Assembly: GCA_932521035.1 (NCBI GenBank)
Contig: OW051497.1
Coordinates: forward strand, 1,798,001 to 1,862,000
Reading direction: 5' to 3'
DNA: 64,000 nt
From: Oscheius dolichura
Lineage: Eukaryota > Nematoda > Chromadorea > Rhabditida > Rhabditidae
Position 1 is the stretch's first letter; every line of letters starts with the position of its first letter. A program made the position numbers and the translations under genes. This document shows, piece after piece, positions 12,240 through 23,899 of this stretch. The notes under the pieces were generated by a model, which was not told the origin of the DNA, searched no databases, and saw nothing but the letters and a program-made list of their open reading frames with translations.

Positions 12240-13890
12240 TCAATCTTCTGTTTAAAAAAAAACCTAACAATATGAGCTCTTCTGCTAAAAGTTTATTGTC
12301 CTCGGTAATGTAAACGACATTGATGGAAAAACTTCGGTGTTAGAAACAATTTCAGAAATGAGCTTGCTTTTAAAGGCACTGAAGTTGGCTTTGGTTACAC
12401 AAGGTAAGCGGACCAATCAGATCAGCTGTCCTAGCATGTATGTCTGTCGCTGCGTCTACTGTCGGCTCACCATCGGACGAGGAGCTCAGCTTCAATGATT
12501 GTCCCCTGTACCCACTTGCACGAAACTGCCCTTGGCCTGCCCCACTATTTTAATCTAGCACCTAATTTAGCAAATAATAAACTTCCGAACGAGCATTACA
12601 GAGTTCTCGGACAATTTCTCGTCTCTTCTGAAAAATGTTATTTATCCACCTTCGTCTCCACATACCACTTCATTAGATGTTCACATGGAAATGAGCCACT
12701 GCTGAAGGTTTTCATCATTATTACCCGTGATAATCAGTTTGAGCATAGAGATTGATGTATGCAACCTGAAAAACAATGAGAAGTGTTCTATTGATAATAC
12801 AAAAAATTGTGCGTTTTAAAGGCGTAAATAAACCAATATGAAATCAGGAATCTTTGATTAAAAGGAGCGGAGAAGGAAAGAAAAGAAGATACATTTGGCA
12901 CGTGACCATTTCCCGGGGAACGGCCGAAGATACGACGGAAACAGTTCCACTGTATGAAAAGATAAGGAAACGAAAGTGGAAACGGGTTTTTATCAAGAGA
13001 TAAAACAGAAGCAGCCAGACAAATTGACAACGTGGAAGGGTGACAGAGGGAGAATCAAACGCGTAAAAAAACGGCATCGGTAATAGAGATGATGCTGGAA
13101 ATATTTAATTGCCAGGATTTAACCAAAGGAACGCCTTCGTCTGCTTGTTATCTAGCTGCAAAACGAAATTTAATGGTTTAAACTATACTAGAACACATTA
13201 GATAAGAAGAACTTGACGTAACTCTGGAAAAACAGCTGACTTTAGTCGCCAGACTTGCTCTTTCCAGATCCTATTTACGTCGTTTCGCGTTCTACCCATA
13301 TCCCATTATGCACGGGATTTTACGACCTCCGTAGCCCATTTTAGACAAGGTGAATTATGACAGGGTAAAGAAATCTCCGATCTCCGAGAACTCACATGGG
13401 GTTTGACCAATTCCCCTCTGCTCTTCGAATTGTAAGTTTGAACTCTATTATCTCGGGTCTATGGACGAGCGCGTGCAGTCACCCTCCCTCTGATAATTAC
13501 TAGGAGCAATCTGGGTGACAAATTGGGATTTAGGCAGAACTTTAATTAGTTTTAATAATACTCATGACACGTGTTCGGGATTTGAACTAGACCCACTTTG
13601 CCCTAGTGTCGCCCCGTTACTGTACTTCTCCAAGGACATCGCTCTTTTTGTTAAAGCACCCTGAGTTCAGATTTATTTAAATACTCTAGAACAAAGGATG
13701 ATTTGTAGTGGCCTGGTCAGTAAATTTTGTTGAGAGGGTCAAGCAGGGCTAACGCACGCTAGGTACTAGTCTCTCCGGGCAGTTGTGACGTCGAGAGTTG
13801 GGCTCCGCTTGACAATCATCCTCATTTCCTGCTTTTTTACTCTGTCTCTTTTCGGCTACCCAGACGACTACTATAAGGTTTATGCTTCAG
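12240..13890. other. No gene recognised
   Basis: Several short open frames but no supported exon pairs, RNA genes or repeats. Confidence 0.4.
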
Positions 13891-14779
13891 ATGTGGTTCT
13901 ATCTAGCATGTCTGGTGTGCTTCGCTTACGGCCAGTCCTCGGAAGAAACGAGGACAGGGGCCTTCTATAAAGCAGATAGATTCCCTGTCCATAAGGTACC
14001 AACAATTCTCCCTTTGACCCATTTTTAGTCCAAATGTGTCTCTAAAAATATGGTAACCTTATATCATGCCACCCTTCCATGTAGAAACCACGACTTCAAG
14101 CCCCTAGTTGCCCGGAAAGCATGGACAGAAGTCCTTCAAGTAGGCAATCCTGGCCTGGAGAGGAAAATACAAGGTAAAATGCTTTCCATCGGCTTGTATT
14201 CTTGGTTCAGATTTTTCAGCAACAGCCTGGGAGAGGGTCCTAAACCATGGTTATGTAAGGACGGCTAAATATGGACTATCCTGGCAGGATCCGAGAGTAG
14301 TTGTTTTCGAACAGCAGGCAGAGAACAATACTTCGGAAATGAGGGTGGTTGTTTGTTTAGGAAATGAACAACGACACTACAAACTTTGTCTTTCGATCTA
14401 CCTCAATTCATGTTGACTTCAGTAAATCTCAAACTATTCAATTAAATCAAGAGGTAGGCATATTTCTTCACCTTCTTCCCATAATGAGTTTTTAGCTGAC
14501 TCTATGTGGTACTGAACGAGAAGACGGATTCTCATTAACTGCATATGGGGTATTCTACCCGTCAGAAAGAATTAACCAAGCTGGTTGTCTATTCATGCTC
14601 CATTTTATGACAATATTTTAGACATCCGCCTTTTGAAAACAATAAGAGACGAACAAGTAAGGCTGTTAGAAGAATTTGGGCGAACAATGGAAGTCTATTG
14701 TCCAAAGACCCGAAAAAAAGAAATCGAGATGATCTTCTCAAGGAAAACTATAGCGACTTATGGGGATTATGCTTCTTGA
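13891..14779 (+). CDS. Secreted protein of unknown function, 224 residues
   Basis: Six exons keep frame to a single stop: 13891-13995, 14029-14173, 14211-14296, 14361-14453, 14496-14583 and 14622-14779. The N-terminus MWFYLACLVCFAYGQSS is a clear signal peptide with cleavage expected after the Gly-Gln region. The mature protein has a few Cys (KCVSKN, LPCRNHD, TLCGTE, EVYCPK), potential N-glycosylation sites (NDTTN) and a helical, charged C-terminus (IRDEQVRLLEEFGRTM, then KTRKKEIEMIF). I recognise no Pfam-like family. Introns of 33-64 nt fit the rest of the window. A related terminal exon lies inverted at 11.86-11.96 kb, so this is probably one member of a local, poorly described secreted family. 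It is the nearest gene to the tRNA cluster. Confidence 0.65.
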
Positions 14780-14908
14780 TATTGAGTGAGTATCTCATAT
14801 AATCGCATAAACCGTCGAAAAGTCTGTCATTTGTTTTTGAATAATCTCTTTGCTCCTCTCTCATGCCCCTGATTAATAGCACCTCAGCGCTAACAAGAAC
14901 ACTCAGCC

Positions 14909-14980
14909 GCGTTCGTGGTGTAATGGTCAGCATGGATGCCTTCCAAGCATTCGACGGGGGTTCGATTCCCCCCGAACGCA
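14909..14980 (+). tRNA. tRNA-Gly(UCC)
   Basis: 72 nt folding as a full cloverleaf: acceptor GCGTTCG pairs with CGAACGC, the D arm contains TGGTGTAATGGTCA, the anticodon loop CTTCCAA gives UCC, and the T arm GGGGGTTCGATTCCCCC is perfect. Discriminator base A. It is intact, with no intron, and is followed by a short T-run (CTTTTTTATTTT) suited to Pol III termination. Confidence 0.95.
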
Positions 14981-15198
14981 GAAAGCTTTTTTATTTTCCG
15001 AGCAGCTAATATGACACTTCATATTGTTTTTTACATCGGGGAGACAGAGAGAGAGAGATATCGAACTCGTGGGAAATCACGGGAAATAGCGCCACGAAGA
15101 GCCAGTCTAAACAGTTTTTGCTGTATATTTTGTGATATAAAGACGGTCAAGGATGCAAGTGAAATGAGAGGAACATTGTAAAAATCCTTTAAAAAGTC

Positions 15199-15270
15199 GG
15201 GCCGAGCCGGGGATCGATCCCGGGACCTCTCGCACCCTAAGCGAGAATCATACCACTAGACCACTCGGCC
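15199..15270 (-). tRNA. tRNA-Pro(AGG)
   Basis: 72 nt on the minus strand. The acceptor stem GGCCGAG pairs with CTCGGCC, the D arm has TGGTCTAGTGGTATGA, the anticodon arm CTCGC-TTAGGGT-GCGAG gives AGG, and the T arm has CCCGGGATCGATCCCCGG-type pairing. Discriminator C. Intact and intronless. Confidence 0.93.
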
Positions 15271-15397
15271 ATATTTTAAAAGATTATCCCGTTTCAAGAA
15301 GAAGCTGGACAGAAACGTCCGATCGGAGAAACCTGTTCCCCTAGATCTTAGGAACACCGTTCGCCTTGAGATTAAATCCTAAGCAGCGCTAATCATC

Positions 15398-15454
15398 GCG
15401 TTCGTGGTGTAATGGTCAGCATGGATGCCTCCCAAGCATTCGACGGGGGTTCGA
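15398..15454 (+). pseudogene. Truncated tRNA-Gly with CCC anticodon
   Basis: Identical to the tRNA-Gly at 14909 through the D arm and anticodon stem except for one change in the loop (CTCCCAA, anticodon CCC instead of UCC). It then breaks off within the T loop (GGGGGTTCGA followed by AATCTC), so the 3' half of the T stem and the 3' acceptor strand are missing. It cannot make a normal tRNA. It looks like a partial duplication of a Gly tRNA or a degraded tRNA-derived insertion. Confidence 0.85.
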
Positions 15455-15623
15455 AATCTCTTTATTAATTCTCTTATCACAAAAATATAAATCTGATCAC
15501 AATCTGGAGACATTGTTATCTTTTAGATATGGCTAAGCTCCCATATAGGTAAAATTTTCAAATAACCAACAAAATAGACCTCTTGCATAAATACTAGCGG
15601 CTAGCAACCTGAGATTACTGTAA

Positions 15624-16497
15624 TTACTCGGAATCCGTTTCGACGTCCTCGTCGTCTGTGTCGGAATACTGTGGCCCTTTCATGTCACCAGACTTCATTG
15701 CAGTGAAAAACTTATCCAGGATTGACTGATAGAGATCTTTCTTTTTCCCGAGCAGCTTCTCAATGACCTTCAGGGTTCCTCTGGGGTATTCATCCTCACA
15801 GTGTTTCATCATTCCTTCCAGGAGTGTTCGAAATATTGAACTGGTGCTGTTTTCAATCACGAAGAAGTCGTAGGACAACTTCTCCTCTACCTCGATGAGC
15901 AGAACTTTGTTTTGTATCAGCTCCACAAGATAGTAACTGGCTTTTTGGTGTTCTTTCTCCTCTGCTGGTATCTTCTCTCCGGTGTAGATTCTTACTATAC
16001 CGAGGTCTGGCTTTTCGTCCAGAATACCCGGAGGGGGACAACATTCAACGGAGAGGTGCCTCAACTGCCCGAGATTTTTACGGACCGCGGCTTCCTGAAA
16101 AGTTACCATCAACAAAATATGGATCGCGGAAATACTGCTATAATTCCATGAAAGCACCGCGTGTTTACAGAGCTTCCCGAAGAACACAATGTTCTTTCCG
16201 GTTACAAAAAGCTGTCCTAATGTTTACCACCTTGATTTTTCTCTTGATCAAGTTCAATATAGAAGAGAAAAAACGTACCTTGATAAACGTTTGGAAGAAC
16301 TTGTCTGCCTCATCATTGTCTAGACATGATTTGATCGTAATCTCCCTATACTTCAAGAAATCTCCGAATTCTGCCTGGGTACAATCGAAATTGCTCACAG
16401 TCATTTTACATGATATCTGACAAAAAATAAGTTTAAAATTACTGTAGAAAGTTCTTACCGGGGGGACACCTTTCAGGTGATGATGTCGGCCTTCCAT
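15624..16497 (-). CDS. Unrecognised helical protein with acidic C-terminal tail
   Basis: Model: a short first exon from 16497 (MEGRHHHLKGVPP), a 43-nt intron, an exon with MTVSNFDCTQAEFGDFLKYR and ending QTFIK, an exon with LFVTGKNIVFFGKLCKH, and a long last exon with CCPPPGILDEKPDLG, KASYYLVELIQNKVLL and GTLKVIEKLLGKKKDL, ending in an acidic, Ser/Thr-rich tail (YSDTDDEDVETDSE) at the stop 15624. The start could instead be the ATG of MTVSN, which also sits after a TTTTTGTCAG acceptor. No signal peptide or TM segment; likely cytosolic or nuclear. The tail resembles CK2-type phosphorylation stretches. I cannot name a family. Confidence 0.6.
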
Positions 16498-19148
16498 CTG
16501 TGACGGAATTGTGGAAAAATGATCCTAAAAATTGTTTATTGTTACAAAGTGTGCCTGTAATATGGCACAAATTGTGATGTAAGGGAAATGTTTTCATTCA
16601 CAAGGTTAGTTTTCCCAGACATGTCGTAAAATGACGATGTACACCCACAAAAACTGCCCAAACGGAAATGTAGGCAAGGAAGGGAGGAGAAAGGGCATTT
16701 TTATTTCTTTTCTTGGTGAAACAAATGGGACAAAAAGCTAATAAGGGAGATATCCAAGTCTTTTCAGACAAAAGAAGGAAATCTATGAATAAAATGGGGA
16801 AAGACAGAAGCGTTCTCAGCCGTTAGACACGGGAAACCATAAAAGAAAACAACACACTGCCCCACATAGAACATGACGGGCAAAGTACTCTTAAACGGAA
16901 ATTAGCGGAAACATTCTCATAAAACGTAGAGGAAACAGACATTTCCCCCGGTGGGAATCACCATTTGAAGGGGGTTTATGACATACTTTTTTCCGTTTTC
17001 TCACTACGCTTTCCGAGAGAGAAAACACCTTGGCAACCGGCGGGGGTTTGTAATTAGAGCACGGGAAGCAGAGAGTCAGACTGGTGAAAAATCAGCCGCT
17101 GGCTGCCTTGATATGCCCCTGATGAAGGAGAGACTAATTTCAACGGGTTGTCATCTGACCAAGAGGAAATAATGACGAAGCTATACGTGTGAATTGGCCT
17201 CTGTTGTTTTCAGATGAATGGATTTAAATAGATTATAGTCTGCCTGCTTGAAGGGATTCCCTTTATAGGATTCGAGTCGGCGTTAATGAACAAAAAAAGG
17301 TAACATGATAGCATCAGTCACCCCCTTTTAAAGATGGGGGATTGGAAAAAAGGCGGGATCAGAAGGTATTTAACCGTTCCAGATTGCTCCTAGTGATAAA
17401 CAACTGTGTTTATTTAAACGCCAGCAGCACGTAGTTAATAAACAAAGATCAGGTAATGCCTCTGACGTAGTTGCAGCCGGCGCCGGGTTATTAGACGTTC
17501 TATTCTGGATTAGCGCCGCCGAATGAGGAAAGTCATAGCAGTTGAGTAGTTAATACGGGAAGGGAAACAGAAGGCTAGCCTCTTGAACTCACCACGTGGT
17601 GGCTAGTCATAAATCATGGCAGAATGGTAGGGACTCCGGCGGGAACATTAGTTACTACTTCTTGTTTGTCTATGACTGCGATTTGAGCTCAAAAAACGAA
17701 AAAAGTTCCTGTCATACCAAATTTGAAAACTACCCGGGATCAGGACGGATTATCGATGATTGAAAGAGATTTAGCGTTGATGGAGCATTTGCAGGGTTAT
17801 CCATGATCAAAATAAGGATCTCAAACTGGGATACAGCTTCAAAATCTCACAAATTTCCTTCAGCAAAACAGAAAGTGTGCTCAGAAAGTTCAAAAGACTA
17901 CTCGCTCCCAGACAAGAGTAGAAGAATTGTACATGACCTAATTTGTGTTAGACAAATATTCGCCAGGACACCGTTTTGTAGTTAAATTTAATTAAAAGTA
18001 AAGGAAAGTAATCTCTGCATTTTAATTGTTATTCATATATCTCTCGAGAAGGCTCAAGGTTCGCGGGAAATAGAGTTTCCGCCAAGACAGCGGAAGCTGT
18101 GGGAGAGTAGAAAAAAGGGCAAGATTTACGTTAATCATTGTCTTTTCACCGGAAAAGAGGGTGGGAAATAAAGGGAGGCTTGAGAATTCGACGTCAATGA
18201 TAAATGAAAAACGTCTTCCTATTTAAGGGCTTCATGTCTTCCCGGGCGAGATTCTCAGCCGTACTCCCTTAGCTACCTACACATTCTTACAAAAACATCG
18301 TATGAAATAATTCTCACGCGATACTCGAAAGTAAAAACAACTGTCATTGGTAACTAGCGGCGTACACTATTTCCTTCCAACGAGAACTCTTCTATTTCTT
18401 TCCTCTTGTAAAGTATTGTTTCCGTGCGTGAAACCCCCCGCAACTGCGGTAAACTTGTTAATTTGAGGAAGTGATCTCTATTAGAAAACATTATGAGGAA
18501 GCAATAAAATGGGACGGGATGTTAGGGACGAAAGTTCGCACTTGTAAAGAATGTTTATAGGACCGCCAGTAACTGTTTATTGTTCCTGATATCGTTGTAT
18601 AGTTGCAACAACTAAAAAAACTGGAGTCTTCCAGTTTGCGGAAATGACTTTTCAGCTTTTTTCTTAAAAACAACTGTCATTGATTCAGAGTAGAAACTGG
18701 GAATGGTTTAGAAAGACAATGAGCCCCTTTCATTGGTTTGCAGTGATGGTACAATATAAGCTAATGTTCTTGTTAGTTCTTATAGGCGCAGGTAGAGGGG
18801 TACTATGGTATTTCGAGTCTTGGAGTCTTTCCTGCTCATAATAGAGGGCAAGATAACAGGAAGAAACTGCACAGCCATGCAGCTCTGAAGCCAGACTTCA
18901 TTTGTAGCTTTTTGTTTTATAAAGCCCTCTCAGACAGACTCCTCGCCCTGCTAAAGGTCATAAATGGCATGTTATTGAGAACAATTATGGGGAAGATGAT
19001 AATTATCTCCTTGCACTTATGATCAGTCTGTTTTCCTCTGAAATTCCCTGAAGAGGGAAGCTAAGAATCGTTTATTTCTGCAGTCGAGCTGTTTGTCCCG
19101 TTATCTTCTTTCCATATTACAAGAAAGAATTTTAAGTTGCTTTGCAGA
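16498..19148. other. Long intergenic region, nothing recognised
   Basis: About 2.6 kb with no supported coding exons, RNA genes or obvious tandem repeats. Short open frames lack splice partners. Confidence 0.45.
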
Positions 19149-19467
19149 ATGCTGACTTTTGAACAAAAGGAAACCATGGCTGGACTTCTGATCCTCTTTA
19201 CTTTTGTGGCTATCCTTGGGATAATTTCGAAACTTTTCAGGAATGAACTGGTAGGTATTATTTTAGAGAAAGACAACTTTATGCTAGAGAGAACTTCGAC
19301 GGTGGGCTGCTAACGATATTGCCCGACGGTTTGGGGTCCCTCCACCACCATATACCGCAGAAGAACAGGAGATGCATAGACTGGAAAGCCAGAGCAGGTT
19401 CAACTTCAGATGGGGAAGGAACAGAAGACTTTCCTCTGATCTGTCTGACGCTGAAGCGGCTGTTTGA
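19149..19467 (+). CDS. Small single-TM protein, 93 residues
   Basis: Exon 1 (19149-19250) directly follows a TTTGCAG acceptor and encodes MLTFEQKETMAGLLILFTF continuing into a hydrophobic segment of about 19 residues. A 37-nt intron (19251-19287) then joins exon 2 (19288-19467), which reads RELRRWAANDIARRFGVPPP, YTAEEQEMHRLESQSR and ends LSDAEAAV before TGA. The layout, one N-terminal TM helix and then a basic, helical, Pro-containing tail of about 60 residues, suits a small organelle (for example mitochondrial) or ER membrane protein. No family is recognised. A second in-frame ATG (MAGLL, 19176) is an equally good start. The exon 2 frame is the only one of three that stays protein-like from the acceptor to a stop. 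Confidence 0.55.
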
Positions 19468-20914
19468 TCAAGTACTTTGTACCGGTTCCAAACGATCTAC
19501 TTGTCTCCCCTTTGGGATTATAATTTTCAGCTCTTCTATTGGTCATTGCAATCATGTTAATGAAAGCATTTGTTGAAGATGTTTTACTTATCAATTGTCT
19601 CAGAAGTTGGTTGATAAAGGGGGTAGACTGTGGTCAATGGTTGCCATGGTGTCTCCATGGCGAATGCGCACTGTTGCCCTCACAACGAGAAAAGTATTCA
19701 ACTCGTGCCAATCAATTCAATTCCCGAAGTTTTACTGTTATCCTAAGATTCGCGAAGAGATCGAGCGTCCAGGCCAGGAAGCCGCCAAATGCTGCCCTCT
19801 TTTCTGAAAAAGAGACCGTGGTACTCCATTTTTTGTTATTTTTTTCTGAGGGTTTTGTAGCTCAGCTCTGTTAGAAGGTAAACATGAGCACTGCCGTTCT
19901 CTAGCCTAATATCGGGAGCGACTGATGGAGAAGGAAAAGGTCGTTGGATAAAACCGGCAAGCCATTAGCCACGATGCCCGCCTGTGACTCGGTTGCAAAT
20001 TTTTGATAATTTGAAGAATCTTAAGAATCACGTCTTGGGAAGAGACCCCCATCTCCCACGAAAGTAACATTTCCCGTTTTGCTTACTTTTTTTATTATAG
20101 CTTTTGAACAATAGTGAACCAAAAAGAAGAAATAATGTATGAAGATATATCGTCAAAGTCTCGCCGGCCCTCTCCGCCTGTTTACAAGCAGGGCCACACT
20201 TTTCAACATCCTCTGCTTCTCTGACCTAGGGCCATCGCATAACCTGGGCACTCTGACCGAAAAAGATTTGTTGCCTGCACCCATAAAAGATCGGCAGACA
20301 ATCCCCAGGGGCCTATATCATCGATGGCCAGATCTGCTGTTCTCGGTGGGGGCAAACGGCAATTCAGGGCACCCCCACCCCCTGGGCTGCATTGTACCCC
20401 TATCCTGTGTCTCATACAATAGCAGATCATTTCCCCCAGGGTGACATGGACGAGAGACTTTCCTAGTGGAGGGAATGCCACTGGATGAACAAAATTTTTG
20501 CTCTTTGACTCGTTATTGGCTGGCAAATCATCGAAGCTTCATTTCCAAGCAGTCTTATGTTATTTCTGTGAGGTAGTCTGGTTTTTAATTGGACGAGCTA
20601 CGAACTGGAATTCATAGATTTGCTGGCCTCTATGGCGGAACAAGATGAGAGGGGCGGGGTTCAAATCACTGGCCAGATCCACATCCCAGTTTTGTTAGAC
20701 AATTTCTTGCTTTCCGCCGTAGTGAATTCTCAGTACTTTCCTCCCGTATCCTCTTGTAGAATCGTTGTTCAATTTCATCTTCTTTCCCTTCACTTTATTC
20801 TTTTTGAAGTTGTCTTACCATCGAGTTCTAGCTACATAATGCGTTTTGATATAAAAAACCAGAGACGTCTCAATTTATCATCTGGGAAAATGCATAAAAC
20901 ATGACCAGTAGAAG
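19468..20914. other. No gene recognised
   Basis: Overlapping short frames on both strands, none with convincing splice sites. The 3' UTR of the 19 kb gene probably occupies the first part. Confidence 0.4.
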
Positions 20915-22488
20915 CTACTTATCGAGCAAAACAACAAAGTTGCTACTTTCTCCACTTCGCCCGTCATCAGAGACCAGCATGGCTTTAGCAGGAAGAGAAG
21001 GAGGGTTTTTGGGAGCAGTAGACTGGCGTTGGAGATCCTCCTCGATGCAATGGCTTCCATTGATGTCGTCGACATCAGTATCAATGGGGATAGGGTCGGT
21101 GTTCGCCTGAGGCCTGGGAATATCCTAAAGATTTGAGGTTATTGAAAGATCCCAGTAAAACAGACGCTGAGCATGCTGGGGTTCTCCAGAGGGGAGGTCA
21201 TGATAGGACTGTGAGAATTGGGAGGCTTGAGAAGCTCTGGCTTTCCAAACGCTCGGAAATCTTCGACTGTAGGTTGCTCAAATTTTAGCTTATTTTTAAA
21301 ACAATAAAGGAAAGGAGGAACCTTACGATCAGCATACATTCGTTTAATTTCGGCGTCAAGCTCTGGACTGATCCTGAAGGACTGCTTCTCCATGAGGAAT
21401 TTACAGGTGTGTGGAAGCATGCCGTTGAAGAAGCTGGTGAGCACTTGGGTACCAATATCTGCGTTTTTCAGTATGTCCGAAGATAGCGGACGAGCCAACA
21501 TTTCCATAATCAAAGTGCCAGCTGTGCCCTCACACAACATATTGAATTTGTTCTGGTAACATTGGAACAGACACTCCGTTATTCTAAAAATAATGTGATC
21601 ATATAAATATCTTTCTAGCCAACCTGCATCCTTCACTGAAAGCAATCTGTCCAATATGCGGTTCAATGATGTCCCTCATGTTGATCGCTTCGTTGACCAG
21701 AGGCTGGTCCAGGGATTGCATCAAAGTGTCCTTCATAGCGAGACCAGCCACGAGCGAACCCGGATTACAGAGCAGATCACAATCTGAAATTAGAAAAATT
21801 GACAGAAGAAAAGGCAAAGTCAAGCCTCGTCTGATGTCAACGCTGTTCTTTCCAATACATTCCAGAAGGGCATCAAAGGCATTCGCCTGTTCAACACACA
21901 TGTACCGTATTCCGCTGGTCGCAATAGAGAAGAAAGAATTTGTGCAGTGGGTAAGGGGGCGCATACACTCCTCCGCTTGGAAGTAGTGCCTGAAAAACGA
22001 GGAAAATTCCATATTCCTAGCCTATGGGGAGAATACTGTAACAGAAGGGAAGAGAAAAACATACGAGCATACTTGTGCCTTCGACACGGCAAGAGGCCCG
22101 GTAGCAAAAAGCTTGTCAAGAACCCCTCGAACATGCTCGAAACAAGCAGCTTCACACATTGGCAACGTTGCGGCCTGAGCTGGTTTAGGAGTGGTAGGCT
22201 TCACCGGACCCAGTCTTCCACTGTCCAGGGGAGAAACACGAACTGGTATGCCTAAAATGGGATTTAAATTCGTGTATTAGAATTAAGCTAACCTGGGATA
22301 ACGTTAGATTTGCCGGTGGGAGAGAGGAAGAGCAGTATCACAAGCAGGAATAACATCATTGGACCAAGAAAGCTGTAAACTGCTTTGAAATGAGGAGGAC
22401 GGCGGTATGAAGGAGGAGACGTTTGAAATGTGAAGCAAAATAAGAATTGAAACAACAGCAGGACAGCAAGCCAGGTAAAACACCTCAA
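20915..22488 (-). CDS. Secreted or membrane Cys-rich protein, CPG4-like spacing
   Basis: Starts at 22488 with a hydrophobic leader (MRCFTWLAVLLLFQFLFCF), then a second hydrophobic stretch (MMLFLLVILLFLS), a Pro/Thr linker and a Cys-rich helical domain: MCEAACFEHV, EECMRPLTHC, YMCVEQ, LLECIG, DCDLLCNPG, ECLFQCYQ, MLCEGTAG, HTCKFL. The pattern of paired Cys within helices resembles the nematode chondroitin-proteoglycan-4 (CPG4) type of secreted domain; this assignment is by pattern only. The tail is acidic and Ser/Pro-rich (DTDVDDING and later) and ends VVLLDK. The intron after KAQ must use the acceptor at CCCCATAG to keep frame. One junction near 21.8 kb has either a GC donor or no intron. A role in eggshell or extracellular matrix would follow from the family, if correct. 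Confidence 0.55.
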
Positions 22489-22935
22489 AAACGGTTGGAA
22501 ACACTTTCAACCAAAATCCAGGACCCTAAAGTCAAGGAGATGAGACAAAACTAGCCAGTTATCGATAAGAAATAGGGAAAGATCATTTAAAAGAGAAACA
22601 CGGAGAGGAGGCGATAGTTTACGAACGGGCCCGTCTCCTCTCTGCCGGGGCCATGTTGTGTCTGGAAAGCGTGCTTTATAATGTGAATCACGACCATGGG
22701 AACCAAATTCTGACTCTGCGTTGATTGCAAACGAAGTTGATGATCTCTTACTCTCTGAAGAACAAAATATATGGTGCAGAATGGTAGATTCCCCACGAAT
22801 TGGTCTTGGAAACAAATTTATTGCACTATTGTACCGTTATCGGCTAACAAGCGATTATAAAGATGGGTATTATAAATTTCTCGGCCACACATATAGTAAG
22901 ATCACAAGATGGCACGGGATCAGAAAAACGTGCGG

Positions 22936-23899
22936 TTACTTTCCAAGATATTTCTTTCGGTAGTTATCCAAAGCTTCGTTTTTGCTCTCAGAAGAATCGG
23001 GAGGTTTGGAGGTTCCCTGTCCAACAATGCGGTCCTGAAAAGCAAAAGTCACAGAATTTGTTTTCGGTTTCAACGTTAACTTTGAGAAGAAACGAGAACC
23101 GCACATGTTTGTTCTGTCGCCTATAGACTAATGCTCTGGCACAGATCAGTAACTGGGCATTGCCTCCCTCTCCACTCGGTCCCGCTTCCATAGAATTGGA
23201 CGAAGCACTGGAGCCGCTCTGATCCCCTTCAGAAAGGTTTTCAGCCCTCTGGAAACAGTTTTGCTTGAAAACATTTTTTATTTTTCATATTATTGTAAGA
23301 AAACCAACCATTCTCTGGAGGTGCATGCTAACCGGGGCGTTGCTATGTTCAAGAGGGATGTTGCTGCTCTTCTGTAAAGTAAAAATAACTAAGCCGAGGG
23401 TAAAGCTTGCCTGCCGGGGTTCTCTCTTGCGGAACGGCGGATCATCACGGACCTGCCGCTTGCGACCCTTTCTTCCGTTCACCGGCGTCTCTGGCATGCT
23501 CGCAGCTTCCTATAAAAGGGCTTTAATCAGAGTATAACCGAAACAAACTCTCTGAATTAGCTCAATCAGCCAAGGTTGGGAATAAGGAAGGTTGACGGCG
23601 ATGGGAGGGTGCCAAGAAGGCACAATGGCATTGGGAACCTTCGACATGAAGGATTGGCCCTCCTTTTCCTTTTCACCTAGAGCCATTCCGGCTTTTTTGG
23701 GTTTCTCCAGCTCCGTCTGAAAGTTTTTAATTAGATCAGTTGTTTCAAACTGTACTTCTGTACAATGCATGAACTTATGAAGGAGCTCTGCGAAAGTATT
23801 GAAACAGAGATCGTCGAAGGACTTCAAGGTCTCCTCTCGTTGCTTTGCCCTGACAGGGTCTTCGCCGAGTTGTTTAAGGAGGTCGGAAAGACGAACCAT
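22936..23899 (-). CDS. Unrecognised protein, basic Ser-rich C-terminal half
   Basis: Starts at 23899 (MVRLSDLLKQLGEDPVRAKQ). About six exons follow in frame to a stop at 22936: a helical N-terminus, a Pro-rich stretch with IVPSWHPPIAVNLPY, a basic segment (GRKGRKRQVRDDPPFRKRE) that looks like a nuclear localisation signal, a Ser/Gly-rich part and the C-terminus ALDNYRKKYLGK. The intron after REPRQ begins GCAAGC, a GC-AG intron of 39 nt. No signal peptide. The neighbour downstream on the same strand (20915-22488) starts 448 bp away; nothing shows that the two are linked in function. Nuclear location is inferred from the basic cluster only. Confidence 0.55.
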
